Source: Polyangium spumosum (GTDB lineage: Bacteria; Myxococcota_A; Polyangia; Polyangiales; Polyangiaceae). Taken from it: a stretch of 64,000 nucleotides of DNA. The notes below the pieces were generated by a model that worked only from the letters and a program-made list of their open reading frames with translations, did not search any database and had not been told where the DNA came from. The stretch covers positions 186,001-250,000 of the forward strand of contig NZ_WJIE01000002.1 in assembly GCF_009649845.1 (NCBI RefSeq), read 5' to 3'. A program made the position numbers and the translations under genes. Shown piece after piece: positions 1 through 9,601 of this stretch; position 1 is the stretch's first letter; the number at the start of each line of letters is the position of its first letter.

Positions 1-2139
1 CGCCACGATCAGCGCTTTGACGTGCTTCTCCTCCTGCTTGACGCTGAGGAGCAGCGCGATCGTCTGCACCGTCTTGCCGAGGCCCATGTCGTCCGCGAGC
101 ACGCCGCCGGAGCCGATGTCGTGGATGAACTTGAGCCACGACAGACCCGCCTCCTGGTAAGGGCGCAAGGTCGCCTTCAACGCGCGCGGCTTCTTCGTGC
201 TCTCGATCTCGTCGATGCTCGAGAGCTTCTGGAAGAGCTCGCGCGCGCCCTGGCCCACGCTCGCGCCGCTCACCTGCGAGAGCAGCTCCTGGATGCGGCC
301 CGCGTGCGCGAGCGGGAGTTTCCCCGTGCGACCGGCCGCCGTCATGAGCTCGATCTCGCGGTCGAGCATCGCCCGGATCGTGTCCGGATCGAGCGGCGCG
401 AACGAGCCGTCCTCGAGGCGCACGTACTTCTTGCCCTCGGTGAGGCAGCGGCGAAGCTCGTCGCGATCGACGGCGATGCCCTCGCTCTCGAACGAGAGCT
501 TCACGTTGAGCCAGTCCATGCCGCTCGTGACCTTCGCGAAGACGCCGAGCGGCTTGTGGCGGACCTGCGTGTCGACGAGGTCCTCGGGGACGAAGAGATC
601 CCAGGTGTCGGGCAGCTCCGCCAGGCCCTCGCTCCAGAAGCGGATGGCCGCGTCGCCCGTCGCCACGAACTCCTGGCCCGTCTCGTCGGGCTTGAGGCCG
701 AGGCCGAGCAGGTGCACCGCCGCCTCCTGCTGCGCCGCGATGTCGACGCGCACGCACCGCGCGCGCTTCATGCCCTCCTCGGGCGGCTGCACGAGCACGG
801 GCGGCGAGATGCCGTCGGCGCGGACCTGGACCTCCTCCTCGCCATACGCGGCGTAGAGCTGCACGTGCGCCTCGACGAGCGAGCCACCCGCGCGCATGCG
901 GAAGGTGGGCGGGAGGTCGACGACGTCGGCGATCTGCGCGAGATCCGGCAGCTCCGCGCCGACCTCCAGCGCGACCTTGGGCAGGCCCTGCATGATCAGG
1001 CGCACGAGGTCGCGCATCGGCTCGGCGATCGTCGGTGAGCGCAAGAGCCGGCGCATCGCGGCGGGCGAGACGCGCTTGTCGATCCGCCGCGCGATGCCCT
1101 CCTGCGTGTCGACGTGCCAGCCCGGCCAGCCCTCGAACCAGCCGCCTTGCAAGAGCGAGAAGCGGCGCTTGTCGCTCGGGCGCTCGAAGCTCGCCTTCAC
1201 GATGATCGTGTCGCCGCCGACCGTCTCCAGGTCGAAGCGCGGGCGCAGCGGCTCCTCGGTGAAGCGGAGCTGCATGAGCGCGGGCTCGAGCAGGACACGC
1301 TGGCCTTCGAGCGAAGGCAGGAGCTCGGCGACGTCCTCGCCGCGCACGTCGACCGCGGGGTGGCGCGGGTTGCCGCTCTCCAGGCGGGCGAGCAGGCGCA
1401 AAGCGTCACGATCGGGCGTCGGATAAAGCGCCTGCCAGGCGAGGGCCGTCGAGGGCAGGATGGGCACGCGCGCGTCCGCGTCGAGCACCGTGACGGTGAG
1501 CGCGCCCTGGCGGACGTGCAGGCGGAACTCCACGCGGCGCGAGCCGCCGAGCCCCTCGGGCGGCAGCCATGCGCCGATGCCGGTTTGCTTGGCGGTCGCG
1601 TCCTGCTGCGGCGCGGTGATCACGGACGAGCCGGGCGGTCCCATCGCGGCCATCGAGGTCCTCTCGCTTCCGCCCATGTGCGCCATCGGGGCGCCCGGGC
1701 CGGTCATTCCGAGCGGCGGCTGCGTGCCACGCGGCCGATCCCGTCGGCGCACGCGCTTGAGGGCGTCGCCGCCGGCGTGCGCCGTCTGCGGCAGCATCGG
1801 GGCGGGCATGGGTCCGGGGCGGGGCTGCGAGCCGCGGGCCTGATCTCGCAGCGTGATCAGCAGCGCCGCGACGTGCTTGCAGTGCTGGCCCCCCTTCGAG
1901 AACGTCGGGCACGAGCAGTAGGACTTGATGCCGTCCGGCGTGAGCTCGACCTTCACCGGGTAGGGCTCCGAGTCGCTCGCGCGGACGACCCCGCTCGCGC
2001 TCATCTCCTGGACGTCGATGTCCTCGACGACGCGGCGGCGGAAGTATTCGAGGCCTCGGAGGAACGTGCGGGCGCCGAGCAAACGGCGCAGCCCGCGGTC
2101 GCTCAAGGTGGAGAGTGCGTCGGTGATCGGAGGCGGCAC
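1..2139 (-). CDS. SWIM zinc-finger / SNF2-family helicase, C-terminus cut by window edge
   Basis: Reading leftward, the N-terminal region holds a SWIM-type zinc-binding motif (CSC...HCKH, about residues 75-90). A long middle region of roughly 550 residues follows, then the Walker A region of an SNF2 ATPase ([10 protein letters not shown], about residue 680) next to the window edge. About 713 residues are visible; the DEAH box and the helicase C lobe lie outside. Bacterial proteins of this layout are ATP-driven DNA translocases of the RapA/SNF2 class; the substrate here is unknown. No ATG lies near the upstream in-frame stop, so I chose the first GTG (2139); no clear ribosome-binding site supports it, so the start is uncertain. 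The gene follows hppA on the same strand after about 80 bases and may be co-transcribed with it. Confidence 0.88.
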   Translation of the reverse strand, partial: MPPPITDALSTLSDRGLRRLLGARTFLRGLEYFRRRVVEDIDVQEMSASGVVRASDSEPYPVKVELTPDGIKSYCSCPTFSKGGQHCKHVAALLITLRDQARGSQPRPGPMPAPMLPQTAHAGGDALKRVRRRDRPRGTQPPLGMTGPGAPMAHMGGSERTSMAAMGPPGSSVITAPQQDATAKQTGIGAWLPPEGLGGSRRVEFRLHVRQGALTVTVLDADARVPILPSTALAWQALYPTPDRDALRLLARLESGNPRHPAVDVRGEDVAELLPSLEGQRVLLEPALMQLRFTEEPLRPRFDLETVGGDTIIVKASFERPSDKRRFSLLQGGWFEGWPGWHVDTQEGIARRIDKRVSPAAMRRLLRSPTIAEPMRDLVRLIMQGLPKVALEVGAELPDLAQIADVVDLPPTFRMRAGGSLVEAHVQLYAAYGEEEVQVRADGISPPVLVQPPEEGMKRARCVRVDIAAQQEAAVHLLGLGLKPDETGQEFVATGDAAIRFWSEGLAELPDTWDLFVPEDLVDTQVRHKPLGVFAKVTSGMDWLNVKLSFESEGIAVDRDELRRCLTEGKKYVRLEDGSFAPLDPDTIRAMLDREIELMTAAGRTGKLPLAHAGRIQELLSQVSGASVGQGARELFQKLSSIDEIESTKKPRALKATLRPYQEAGLSWLKFIHDIGSGGVLADDMGLGKTVQTIALLLSVKQEEKHVKALIVA

Positions 2140-2218
2140 GTTGATGATGGTGGGGTTCGTCCCGGCGAGCGGGCGCGTCGATCAGAGGGTTCGCGGGTTC
2201 GCGCCGGAGGGCGCGGAT

Positions 2219-4513
2219 CTAAACGAAGAACGGCAAGAACACGATCGTGACCACGGGGAGCATTTTCACGAGGACGTGGATCGCGGGCCCGGCGGCGTCC
2301 TTCAGGGGATCGCCTACCGTGTCGCCGATGGCCGCCGCGATGTAGGTCGGGTTGTCGACCCGCGCGCCGGTCTCGTCGACGAGGTACCGCCCGCCGTGAG
2401 CCCCGGTCACGATGTACTTCTTCGCGTTGTCCCAGGCACCCCCTGCATTGCCGAGCAGGAGCGCGCCCAGGACGCCTGCGATCGTCGCGGCCAGGATCAA
2501 GGCGGCGACCGCGTCGGCAACGGCTAGAGGATTATCTTCCGTTCCGGCGAAGCGCAAGCCCAGTCCCACCGCGATCGGCACCGAGGCGGCGACCAGGGCC
2601 GGCGTGATCGCCGACCCGAGCGCGGCGCGGCTGCCGAGCTCCACGCAAGCGTCCAGGTCGGGCGCCGCGTGCCCCGCGCGTGGGTTGTTCGGCGCGGCGC
2701 TCGACCGCGAGGCCCGCGGATGCGGCGGCGTCCACGCCCCGCTGCTCGCCCCGAGCGACGACGGCGCGTTGATCTGCCGGCGCGCCTCGTCGAGCACGCG
2801 CCTGGCCGCGCGTGACACGCTGCCGAGGACCCGCGACGCGAACCATACGACCAGGACGACCCCGATCGCCGCGCCCAGGTAGACCTCCGGCCGGCCGACC
2901 GAGAGGGCGCTGCCCGCCGCCGCCGCCGCCGGTTTGCCCGCCGCGACGCGCCGCCGCGCCTCGTCCAGCCAGACCGACACGAGCATCGAGGTCGCGAGCA
3001 GCGCCGCCGCGCCCGCGTGCGCGCGGGCGAAGGACTTGGCCGTGTTGCCGACCGCGTCGAGCACCACCGTCCGCCCGCGGACGTCGGGCCGCTCGCGGGC
3101 GATGGTCATCTCCACGATCCCGCCCGCGCTGTCGATGATCGGTCCGAACCCGGACATCGCGAGCGCATACGCGGCCATGCCGAGCAGGCCCATGGTCGCG
3201 ACGGCGATGCCGAGCGCGCCGCCGCCGTCGAGCCCGGTGCGCGCGCCGAGCACGTGCGCCGAGGCCACGGCCACGCCGAGGACCACGAGCGGAGCGAGCG
3301 CGCCCTCGAGCCCCACGGCGGCCCCGCGCAGGAGCACGAGCGGCGAGCCGACACGCGCGGCCTCCGCGATCTCGCGGACGGGCCGGTAGCGGTGCTCGGT
3401 GTAGTACTGCGCCACGAAGAGCAGGAGGAGCCCCGCGGCGATGCCCACGGTGGCCGCGCCGAAGAACCAGAGCCAGTGCCGCCCGAGCAGCCACTTCGCC
3501 GCGCCCGCCGCGCCCACCAGGCCGAGCAGCGCCGTCACGTACAGGCCGCGGGCGAGCGCGTTCATCGGGTCTTCGCGGTCGTCCGTGCGCACGACCATCA
3601 CCCCGAACATCGCGGCCAGCACGCCGAAGGCGCGCATCACGACCGGGAAGAGCATGATCGACAGCACGCTCGGGATGCCCTCGTTCTGGCGGAAGACCGC
3701 GGCCGCGAGCAGCATCGCGCCGAGGTTCTCGGCGACCGTCGAGGCGAACGTGGACGCGGCCTTCCCGGCCGCCTCGCCTGCGCAGTCGCCCGCGAGATCG
3801 GCGATCGTGGCGGGGTTGCGGACATCGTCCTCGGGCAGGCCGAGCTCCCGGCCCGCGAGGTCGGCGCCCATGTCCGCGCTCTTCGCGAAGGCGCCGCCGC
3901 CGAGCTCGGCGACGAGCGCGGCGAACGCGCCGCCGAGCGGGTAACCGGCGATCACGAGCGGGATCGAGGGGGCGAGCTTCAGCGCGGCGCCGGGCTCGGC
4001 CGAGAAGCCGCCCTTCGTGGCGAAGACCAGCGCGAAGAGGCCGACGAGCCCGACGAGCCCGAGCGAGACGGCGAAGAGGCCCGACACGGCGCCGCCGCGG
4101 ATGGCGATCTGCAGCGCGTGATCGAGCGAGCGCCGGGCGCCGCTGGCGGCGCGCACGTTGGCGCGGGCGGCGGTCCAGGCGGCCACGTGGGCGGCGGCGA
4201 CGGCCGAGCCGACGCCGAGGGCGAAGGAGAGCGTGAGCCATGCGCCGAGCTCGAGCGGCGGGAAGGCTTGCGCCTCGGGCTTCTGCCGGGCGAGGCCGTA
4301 GGCGAGGAAGATCCCGCCGCCGGGCACGGCCGAGACGGCCAGGATGGTGCTGCGCAGCCGCTTCGTGAAGTAGTCCGCGGCGGCCCGGATGCGCGCGGCG
4401 ACGCGCGGCATGTCCCCCTCCCCCGTGGGGCAACCGAGCACCCAGCGCGCGAGGTACCCCGCGAACCCGATGCCGAGCAGGCTGATGCCGAGGATGAGCG
4501 CGAGCTCGGTCAT
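2219..4513 (-). CDS. hppA: Divergent membrane-bound pyrophosphatase (H+-PPase-like)
   Basis: 764 residues with many hydrophobic segments, the size of a proton-pumping membrane pyrophosphatase that couples PPi hydrolysis to ion export. Family motifs are recognisable: AKSADMGADLAG, LPEDDVRNP, GPIIDSAGG, DAVGNTAKS, NAGGAWDNAKKY and GDTVGDPLKD. The lysine in GNTAKS matches the K+-independent subfamily position. It is unusual in several places: the canonical DNVGDNVGDCAG substrate/Mg2+ motif is shortened to DLAGDCAG (a four-residue loss including one aspartate), DAYGPISDNAGG reads SGFGPIIDSAGG, and a linker of about 60 residues rich in Ser/Ala/Pro precedes the C-terminal helices. It may be active with altered metal binding, or a degenerate paralogue. 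The family is certain; pumping activity is not. Confidence 0.9.
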   Translation of the reverse strand: MTELALILGISLLGIGFAGYLARWVLGCPTGEGDMPRVAARIRAAADYFTKRLRSTILAVSAVPGGGIFLAYGLARQKPEAQAFPPLELGAWLTLSFALGVGSAVAAAHVAAWTAARANVRAASGARRSLDHALQIAIRGGAVSGLFAVSLGLVGLVGLFALVFATKGGFSAEPGAALKLAPSIPLVIAGYPLGGAFAALVAELGGGAFAKSADMGADLAGRELGLPEDDVRNPATIADLAGDCAGEAAGKAASTFASTVAENLGAMLLAAAVFRQNEGIPSVLSIMLFPVVMRAFGVLAAMFGVMVVRTDDREDPMNALARGLYVTALLGLVGAAGAAKWLLGRHWLWFFGAATVGIAAGLLLLFVAQYYTEHRYRPVREIAEAARVGSPLVLLRGAAVGLEGALAPLVVLGVAVASAHVLGARTGLDGGGALGIAVATMGLLGMAAYALAMSGFGPIIDSAGGIVEMTIARERPDVRGRTVVLDAVGNTAKSFARAHAGAAALLATSMLVSVWLDEARRRVAAGKPAAAAAGSALSVGRPEVYLGAAIGVVLVVWFASRVLGSVSRAARRVLDEARRQINAPSSLGASSGAWTPPHPRASRSSAAPNNPRAGHAAPDLDACVELGSRAALGSAITPALVAASVPIAVGLGLRFAGTEDNPLAVADAVAALILAATIAGVLGALLLGNAGGAWDNAKKYIVTGAHGGRYLVDETGARVDNPTYIAAAIGDTVGDPLKDAAGPAIHVLVKMLPVVTIVFLPFFV

Positions 4514-4636
4514 GAAAGGACGTGACGGCCGTTCGCCCGTGGGTTCGTCGACACGAACCCTCTCTGCGTGAAAGGCAGGCCGCGCGGAGGTCCACTACCG
4601 CGATGTGCGCGGCAGAGCAAGCTTGTCGGAGAGGGG

Positions 4637-6298
4637 CTACCGCGGCGCCGCCGCGTTCTTCTCGACGTCGCGCCCCGTCGCGTGCTCGAGCCGCGTGCGG
4701 GCCACGAGGATCCCGACGCGCGCGTCCACGCGGCGCAGGCGCGCGCGTGTCACCTCGGCCTCGGCGTCGACGAGGGCCACGCCCGTCGCGCGTCCTGCGC
4801 GGAACAGCTCGTTCTGCACGCGCAGCCCTTCTTCTGCCGCGGCGAGCCCGCGGTCGGCCGCGTCGATGTTCGCCTCGGCGCGCTTCAGCTCCGCGAACGC
4901 CGACGCCACCTCGAGCTTCAGCCCTTGCACGAGCTGCTCCTTCTGCGCGGCGATCTGCTCGACGCGTGACTTCGCCTCGGTCACCTGCGGGATCGCGGTC
5001 AACGTGTCGTTGATCGTCCACGAGAGCCGGACGCCTGCGTGCCACGTGAACCGGAACTCGTCGGTCTGCGGGAAGACGCGCTGGTTCGGGTTCTGGTACT
5101 GCCCCTCGGCGAAGCCGTCGATACGCGGCAGGTAGTTGGCGCGGGCGAGCGACACCTGCTTCTTCAGCGAGTACTCCGTCTCGTCGAGCGCGCGGATCTC
5201 CAGCCTGCGCGCGAGCGCCTCGTCCTGCAGCGCCGTGAGCTGCGCCGTGCTCGGATCCACCGACGTGTGCAGCACGTCCACGCCGATCACGAGCGGCTTG
5301 CCCGGCGGCAGCGCGAGCGAGATGCGGAGCTGCTCCTCGGCGAGGGACGTGAGCGCGTCCGCGTCGGCCTGGAGCTGCTGCGCGGACGCGACCTGCGCTT
5401 CGAGGCGCAGCACGTCGGCCTTCGACGCGAGGCCCGCGTTGAACGTGAGCTGCGCGTCCTTCAGGTGCGCCTCGGCCTGCGCGACGGCCTCCGCCGCGAC
5501 CACGGCGCTGCCCTTGGCGCGGACCCAGTTGTAGTAGGCGACCTTCGCGTCCGCCGCGATCTGCAGCCCCTCGGCCTCGACCTCCAGCCGCTTCGCGCTC
5601 TCGGCGTGTGAGGCCGCCGCGTAGCCCTGCGAGATGCGCAGCACGTAGTCCGAGATCGGCAGCGCGAGCGTCGCCGTCAGCGAGTACGAGTTCAGCAGCA
5701 CGGGGAACGTGAACGCCGGCGTCTCCACCGCCGTGATCGGCGTGCCCGCGATGTCCGTGACGCAGTTGCCCGACAGGGGCGGCGGGCAAGGCCTCGACAC
5801 GAGCGGCCCTTGTTGCACGGGGATCACCTGCGGGTTCGCCGGGTCGAGGTTCGTGCCGACGTAGGCGGTGCCCGGCTGACCGAGGACGTTCTGCACGCGC
5901 GACAGGCGCGTGTAGCCCGCGTTCACGGTCACGCGCGGCAGGTAGTTCAGGAGCGCCTGATCAACACGCGCGGCGGCGGCGCGCAGCTCCGCTTGCTTCG
6001 CGCGCAGCGACGGGCGGGTGCGAAGCGCGATGCGCGCCGCTTCGTCCGGGGTCAGGCCTCCGGCCTGGGGCGCGAGGGCCTCGGCGAGGCGATCAACCGC
6101 GGGAGGCGGCGGCGCCGGGGCGACGGGCGCCGCGGGTTGCGCGGGTTGCGCAGGTTGCGCGGGTTGCGCAGGTTGCGCAGGTTGCGCAGACGCCGCGACG
6201 GGCGCGCCGGCGAGGAGCAGGAGCGTCCACGCCGCGAGGGCGCGTCGTGCGCGGCGGGGCGTGGGCGAGGAGGCGGAGCGGGAGGGAGAGGACACCAT
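4637..6298 (-). CDS. TolC-family outer membrane efflux protein
   Basis: 553 residues. The N-terminus is a signal peptide (Arg-rich start, hydrophobic LAAWTLLLLAG, cleavage near ASAQ). It is followed by an imperfect QPA tripeptide repeat (about six copies) and a Pro-rich linker. The mature part has the two long helical/coiled-coil halves of outer-membrane efflux channels, with Ala/Glu/Gln-rich heptads and the conserved second-half strand (PRIDGFAEGQYQNPNQ). It would form the outer-membrane exit duct of a tripartite type I secretion or RND pump, but no inner-membrane pump or adaptor is adjacent. The next same-strand gene (hppA) lies 123 bases downstream. The start is the ATG at 6298. Confidence 0.9.
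   Translation of the reverse strand: MVSSPSRSASSPTPRRARRALAAWTLLLLAGAPVAASAQPAQPAQPAQPAQPAQPAAPVAPAPPPPAVDRLAEALAPQAGGLTPDEAARIALRTRPSLRAKQAELRAAAARVDQALLNYLPRVTVNAGYTRLSRVQNVLGQPGTAYVGTNLDPANPQVIPVQQGPLVSRPCPPPLSGNCVTDIAGTPITAVETPAFTFPVLLNSYSLTATLALPISDYVLRISQGYAAASHAESAKRLEVEAEGLQIAADAKVAYYNWVRAKGSAVVAAEAVAQAEAHLKDAQLTFNAGLASKADVLRLEAQVASAQQLQADADALTSLAEEQLRISLALPPGKPLVIGVDVLHTSVDPSTAQLTALQDEALARRLEIRALDETEYSLKKQVSLARANYLPRIDGFAEGQYQNPNQRVFPQTDEFRFTWHAGVRLSWTINDTLTAIPQVTEAKSRVEQIAAQKEQLVQGLKLEVASAFAELKRAEANIDAADRGLAAAEEGLRVQNELFRAGRATGVALVDAEAEVTRARLRRVDARVGILVARTRLEHATGRDVEKNAAAPR
6132..6189. repeat. 9-bp tandem repeat encoding QPA
   Basis: About six in-frame copies of a 9-bp unit (GGTTGCGCA on the + strand, Gln-Pro-Ala on the coding strand) just after the signal peptide of the TolC-like protein. 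The period is a multiple of three, so copy-number changes would alter only linker length. Confidence 0.85.
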
Positions 6299-6418
6299 GT
6301 TGACCCGCCGGTCACTTATGGGCGCCCGCCGCTCCCGTCAAGCCTCCTCACACGTCTTAACAATGCGCAGCGTCATGCTCGGGGGCGCGGCGATTCGTGA
6401 CCCCCGGGTCGCGCCTCG

Positions 6419-8080
6419 TCACTGCATGTAGGCCGGCGTGGCCACGGCGCTGCGGCACTGCCAGTTGAAGCTCCGCATGTGCGGGGCGCGGCCGTGCTTC
6501 TGCAGCTTGCCGACGAGCGACTTCACGGCGCTCGCCAGCGCGGCGTCGCGCCCGTGGTGGTAGGCCACGGCCATCACGTAGGCGGCCTCGCCCCAGTGCT
6601 CGTTGTCCGGGTCCTCCTCGCCCTGGTTGTTGCCTTCGCCCATGAAGTAGAAGGGCTTGCCCGAGGCGTCGAGGCCGTCGCGCAGGATGGCGCGGCCGAG
6701 CTTCACGATCGACGAGCGCACCTGGCTTCCGCGCTGGCCGCCGCGCTCGTTCGCATAAAGATCGAGCCCGTCGACGAGGATGGCGCTCATCCAGGGGCTG
6801 CAACCCCAGTATCCGTATCCCTCGCCGTGCGCCCCGGCGTGGTGCGCGAAGCAGCGGGCATTCTGGTCGCTGTATCCCGCCGGATAGGTCGCCTGGACCG
6901 CGAGGTATGCGTCGACCGCGTCGTCGGCGAGCGCCTGGAAATGGTCGCTCCGATCGTCGGAGACCATCGCCGCGTACGTCAGGTCGAGCAAAAAGAAGCC
7001 CGCGTGCCGCTCGGTCCAGAGGCCCGTGTCCTTGCCCTTGTACCGGGGGTTCCATATCGCCGTCATTCGCTCGGCCACGTCCTCCGCGGCCTCGCGGAAC
7101 CGGTCATCGCCGGTCAGGAGGTAATGGATCGCGAGGTTCTGGGTGTAATGGTACTTCGGATCGTTGGCCTTCTTGGGGATACCGATACGCGTGCTCTTCC
7201 CGCTGCCCGAGATACCTGCGCGGTAGAGCGCGGTCTCGGTGTACGCCGTGCGGAGCGTGTCGACGTCCCCCCGCCGGGCATATCCACGATAAAACGTCGT
7301 GCCGCGATCGTAGAGCCACACCGCCGGGTCGCTCTTCTTCGGGGCGAACGCGTCGACGTCGTGCTTGTCGTAATCACAGACCTTCGCCCAGCCGTCGTAG
7401 GGCGAGCCCGCGGTCTCCGACGCCGGGGCGATCTTGCCCATGAGCCCGCTCTTCGCGAGCCTCTGCGGCGAGAGCACCGCATACACGCGCGGGCCCTGCG
7501 TCCCGTTCGTATCCACCAGGGTCTGCGGCACGGGGATCATCGAGAGCGAGCCGCCCCGCGGGCTCTCGCCCACGACGACCTCGAGGTCCGTCGGGCCGGA
7601 GACGGCCACGTCGACCTGGATCTGCACGCTGCGCAGGCTGCCGTCGGCGTGACGGGCGAGGCCACGGCGCGCGGCGGCGAGCTCTTTGCCCGCGTGGATC
7701 ACGCGGATCATGGACTCCTGGGAGAGCTCGCCGGGGGCCAGGGGGATCGCGAAATTGACGCGCTGCACGCCCGACCCTTGCGTGGCGAAGAGGCGCACCG
7801 TCTCGGCGCGCGCCGACGAGAGGGCGCTCTCGGCCTCGTCGGTCTCGCCCTCCTCGAGGACCTCCTCCTCGGCGACCTCCTCGTCGCTCGCCTCGACGTC
7901 CTCCGCCTCGACGTCCTCCGCCTCGACGTCCTCCGTATCGGCCACGGATTCGTCGTCGCCAGCTTCTGCCTCCATTTCGTCCTCCAGGACGACGTCCTCG
8001 GAGGCGACGCAGGAGGCCGTGGAGGCCGCGAGGACGAGGGCGAGCAGCGAAATACAAGAATTGGAATGATAACGGTGCAT
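6419..8080 (-). CDS. Secreted lipoprotein with acidic linker and unrecognised helical domain
   Basis: 553 residues from the ATG at 8080, chosen because GAAAGG sits about 7 bases upstream; an in-frame TTG at 8095 overlaps that site. The N-terminus is a lipoprotein signal (LALVLAASTASC), then about 60 residues of almost pure Glu/Asp/Ala/Val with a repeated EDVEA motif. The rest is rich in Trp, Tyr and His, with helical stretches and motifs such as WTERHAGFF, HHAGAHGEGYGYWGCSPW and MGEGNNQGEEDPDNEHWGEAAY. The alternating helices and aromatic/His clusters resemble (alpha/alpha) toroid carbohydrate-active enzymes; this is a guess at fold, not a family assignment. It probably faces the periplasm or cell exterior. 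Confidence 0.75.
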   Translation of the reverse strand: MHRYHSNSCISLLALVLAASTASCVASEDVVLEDEMEAEAGDDESVADTEDVEAEDVEAEDVEASDEEVAEEEVLEEGETDEAESALSSARAETVRLFATQGSGVQRVNFAIPLAPGELSQESMIRVIHAGKELAAARRGLARHADGSLRSVQIQVDVAVSGPTDLEVVVGESPRGGSLSMIPVPQTLVDTNGTQGPRVYAVLSPQRLAKSGLMGKIAPASETAGSPYDGWAKVCDYDKHDVDAFAPKKSDPAVWLYDRGTTFYRGYARRGDVDTLRTAYTETALYRAGISGSGKSTRIGIPKKANDPKYHYTQNLAIHYLLTGDDRFREAAEDVAERMTAIWNPRYKGKDTGLWTERHAGFFLLDLTYAAMVSDDRSDHFQALADDAVDAYLAVQATYPAGYSDQNARCFAHHAGAHGEGYGYWGCSPWMSAILVDGLDLYANERGGQRGSQVRSSIVKLGRAILRDGLDASGKPFYFMGEGNNQGEEDPDNEHWGEAAYVMAVAYHHGRDAALASAVKSLVGKLQKHGRAPHMRSFNWQCRSAVATPAYMQ

Positions 8081-8472
8081 CTGTGCGCCTTTCAAAGGAG
8101 GTGTGCGAATGGCCAGACCGGACCGACACGGTCGTCGCGAGGACGAGGGCCAAACGAAGGATGCCGGTGCGCGCGGCGAGGGCCCGAGGGCCGCTCGCGC
8201 GTCAATCGGTGACGGTCACGGGCAATTGAATGACAGCCAGCCCGTACGTCATCAAGATAATTAATGGGAACGGCGCGACGATAGGGGGCCGCAACTCACC
8301 AACCTCCACAATTATTTTCGAAGCCGAGCCCACCCCGGCGGCGCGTTCTACCGGCACTCGCTGAATTCGCGCGACCACGCGCGCCCGGCGCCCCCGGGGG
8401 ACCGTGCGAAAAATGCGCGGAATCCCACCTCCCGCGTCCCAAAGACCGCTCCGGCCGCCCGCCCTTCGCCTT
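8081..8472. other. Intergenic region with AT-rich patches
   Basis: No convincing gene. Two patches unusually AT-rich for this genome (about 8248-8262 and 8308-8322) lie upstream of the leftward lipoprotein gene and are plausible promoter DNA. A minus-strand reading frame through here runs into the 43-bp repeats and looks like an artefact, although its last 40 codons read like a hydrophobic tail. Confidence 0.4.
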
Positions 8473-8830
8473 GGGGCCTCCCCAAAGACCGCTCCGGCCG
8501 CCTGCCCTTCGCTTTGGGGCCTCCCCAAAGACCACCCGGACTGCGCCGACCCCACCATGGGGCCTCCCCAAGGTCCACCCGGACTGCGCCGACCCCACCA
8601 TGGGGCCTCCCCAAGGTCCACCCGGACTGCGCCGACCTCTCCTTGGGGCCTCCCCAAAGGTCCACCCGGACTGCGCCGACCTCTCTTTGGGGCCTCCCCA
8701 AAGTCCACCCGGACCGCGCCGACCTCTCTTTGGGGCCTCCCCAAAGTCCACCCGGACCGCGCCGACCTCTCTTTGGGGCCTCCCCAAAACACGAGCACGC
8801 CGCGCCGACCTCTCTTTGGGGCCCTCCCAG
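8473..8830. repeat. 43-bp tandem repeat, nine copies, each with a perfect hairpin
   Basis: The motif GGGGCCTCCCC recurs at 8473, 8516, 8559, 8602, 8645, 8689, 8732, 8775 and (degenerate) 8818. The spacing is 43 bases, once 44. In the best copies it is flanked as CTTTGGGG-CCT-CCCCAAAG, an 8-bp stem with a 3-base loop. The sequence between hairpins (CACCCGGACTGCGCCGACC-like) is also conserved. A 43-bp period does not keep a reading frame, so the open frames across it are not genes. It sits just upstream of the gene at 8920. Confidence 0.9.
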
Positions 8831-8919
8831 GCCCTTTTTCCACTGCCGACACAACGCGCATTTCCATTTGCGCTTTTGCTCACCAGGCGACATCGAGAAG
8901 CAAGAGCCTTGGAGGAACG

Positions 8920-9375
8920 ATGCCCGTCATGACCCACCGGCGGCCCGAGCTACGCGCGCCCGTCGTGAAGCTGCTCGAGACCCTCGTCCCCGCCGTGCGG
9001 GACGGAGGCGAGGTGCCGCTGCTCGCGATCGTCGAGAGCGTCGCAGGTGATCGATTGAAAAACGAGGTCCGAAAGCACCTCGAAGCCCGCGGCAACGCCG
9101 TCTTTCAGCGCGAAGGCGAGAAGACGACGTTCGAAAACCAAGGCCCAGCGCTGAAGATCCCCCTCAAGCGCTTCGACCTGAAGATCGCCCCCCGCGTCGC
9201 CGGCGAAGCCCGCCTCGTCGAAGGCGGCGCCGAGCTCCGCTTCCGCGGCGCCGAGACCCTGAGCGCGAGCAAATTCCTCTTCTCGGTCCGACTGGAAGCC
9301 ATCACGGCCACCGACCAGCGAATCCACGTCGACATGGAAGGCGACTCCTTCGACCAGCTCTTCGAACTGATCTAG
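8920..9375 (+). CDS. Hypothetical protein, 151 aa
   Basis: 151 residues starting at the ATG preceded by GGAGG (8911-8915). The first 60 residues (ELRAPVVKLLETLVPAVRDGG... LLAIVESVAGDRLKNEVRKHLEARGN) look helical. The second half is beta-rich and reads like a compact domain ending with DMEGDSFDQLFELI. No family is recognised. The frame stays open upstream through the hairpin repeats, but the Shine-Dalgarno site fixes the start here. It stands alone between the repeat array and the cytochrome-like gene. Confidence 0.75.
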   Translation: MPVMTHRRPELRAPVVKLLETLVPAVRDGGEVPLLAIVESVAGDRLKNEVRKHLEARGNAVFQREGEKTTFENQGPALKIPLKRFDLKIAPRVAGEARLVEGGAELRFRGAETLSASKFLFSVRLEAITATDQRIHVDMEGDSFDQLFELI

Positions 9376-9387
9376 CCCACCCCCCCC

Positions 9388-9416
9388 CATGACATCCGCG
9401 TCATGCCGGCGCCGGC
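9388..9416. terminator. Hairpin plus 12-bp palindrome after the 8920 gene
   Basis: CATGAC-N6-GTCATG (9388-9405) abuts the perfect palindrome GCCGGCGCCGGC (9405-9416), directly downstream of the stop codon. There is no T-run, so intrinsic termination is only a possibility. Confidence 0.3.
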
Positions 9417-9601
9417 TGGCACACGCTTTCTACCCCAGCGCGAAACGTCCTTCACGGGAGCGACCCGCGCCCCCAGATCCCAGGGCCCGAACACACATCG
9501 GGATTTCGTTTCGCAAACGCATGGTTGGCTCGAACCCCGGAAGCGGCGAGAATTCGACACGGGTTGGCTTCTTATTTGCCACGCCCGAGCGCGGAGGCCC
9601 C

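Noticed and set aside
2532-5789. 1,085-codon minus-strand frame across hppA and the TolC gene
   Set aside because: It is an off-frame shadow of two real genes, composed almost only of Arg/Ala/Gly/Pro.
7180-7210. P-loop GSGKST in the acidic lipoprotein
   Set aside because: The protein is exported and lacks Walker B or other NTPase motifs; a chance match.
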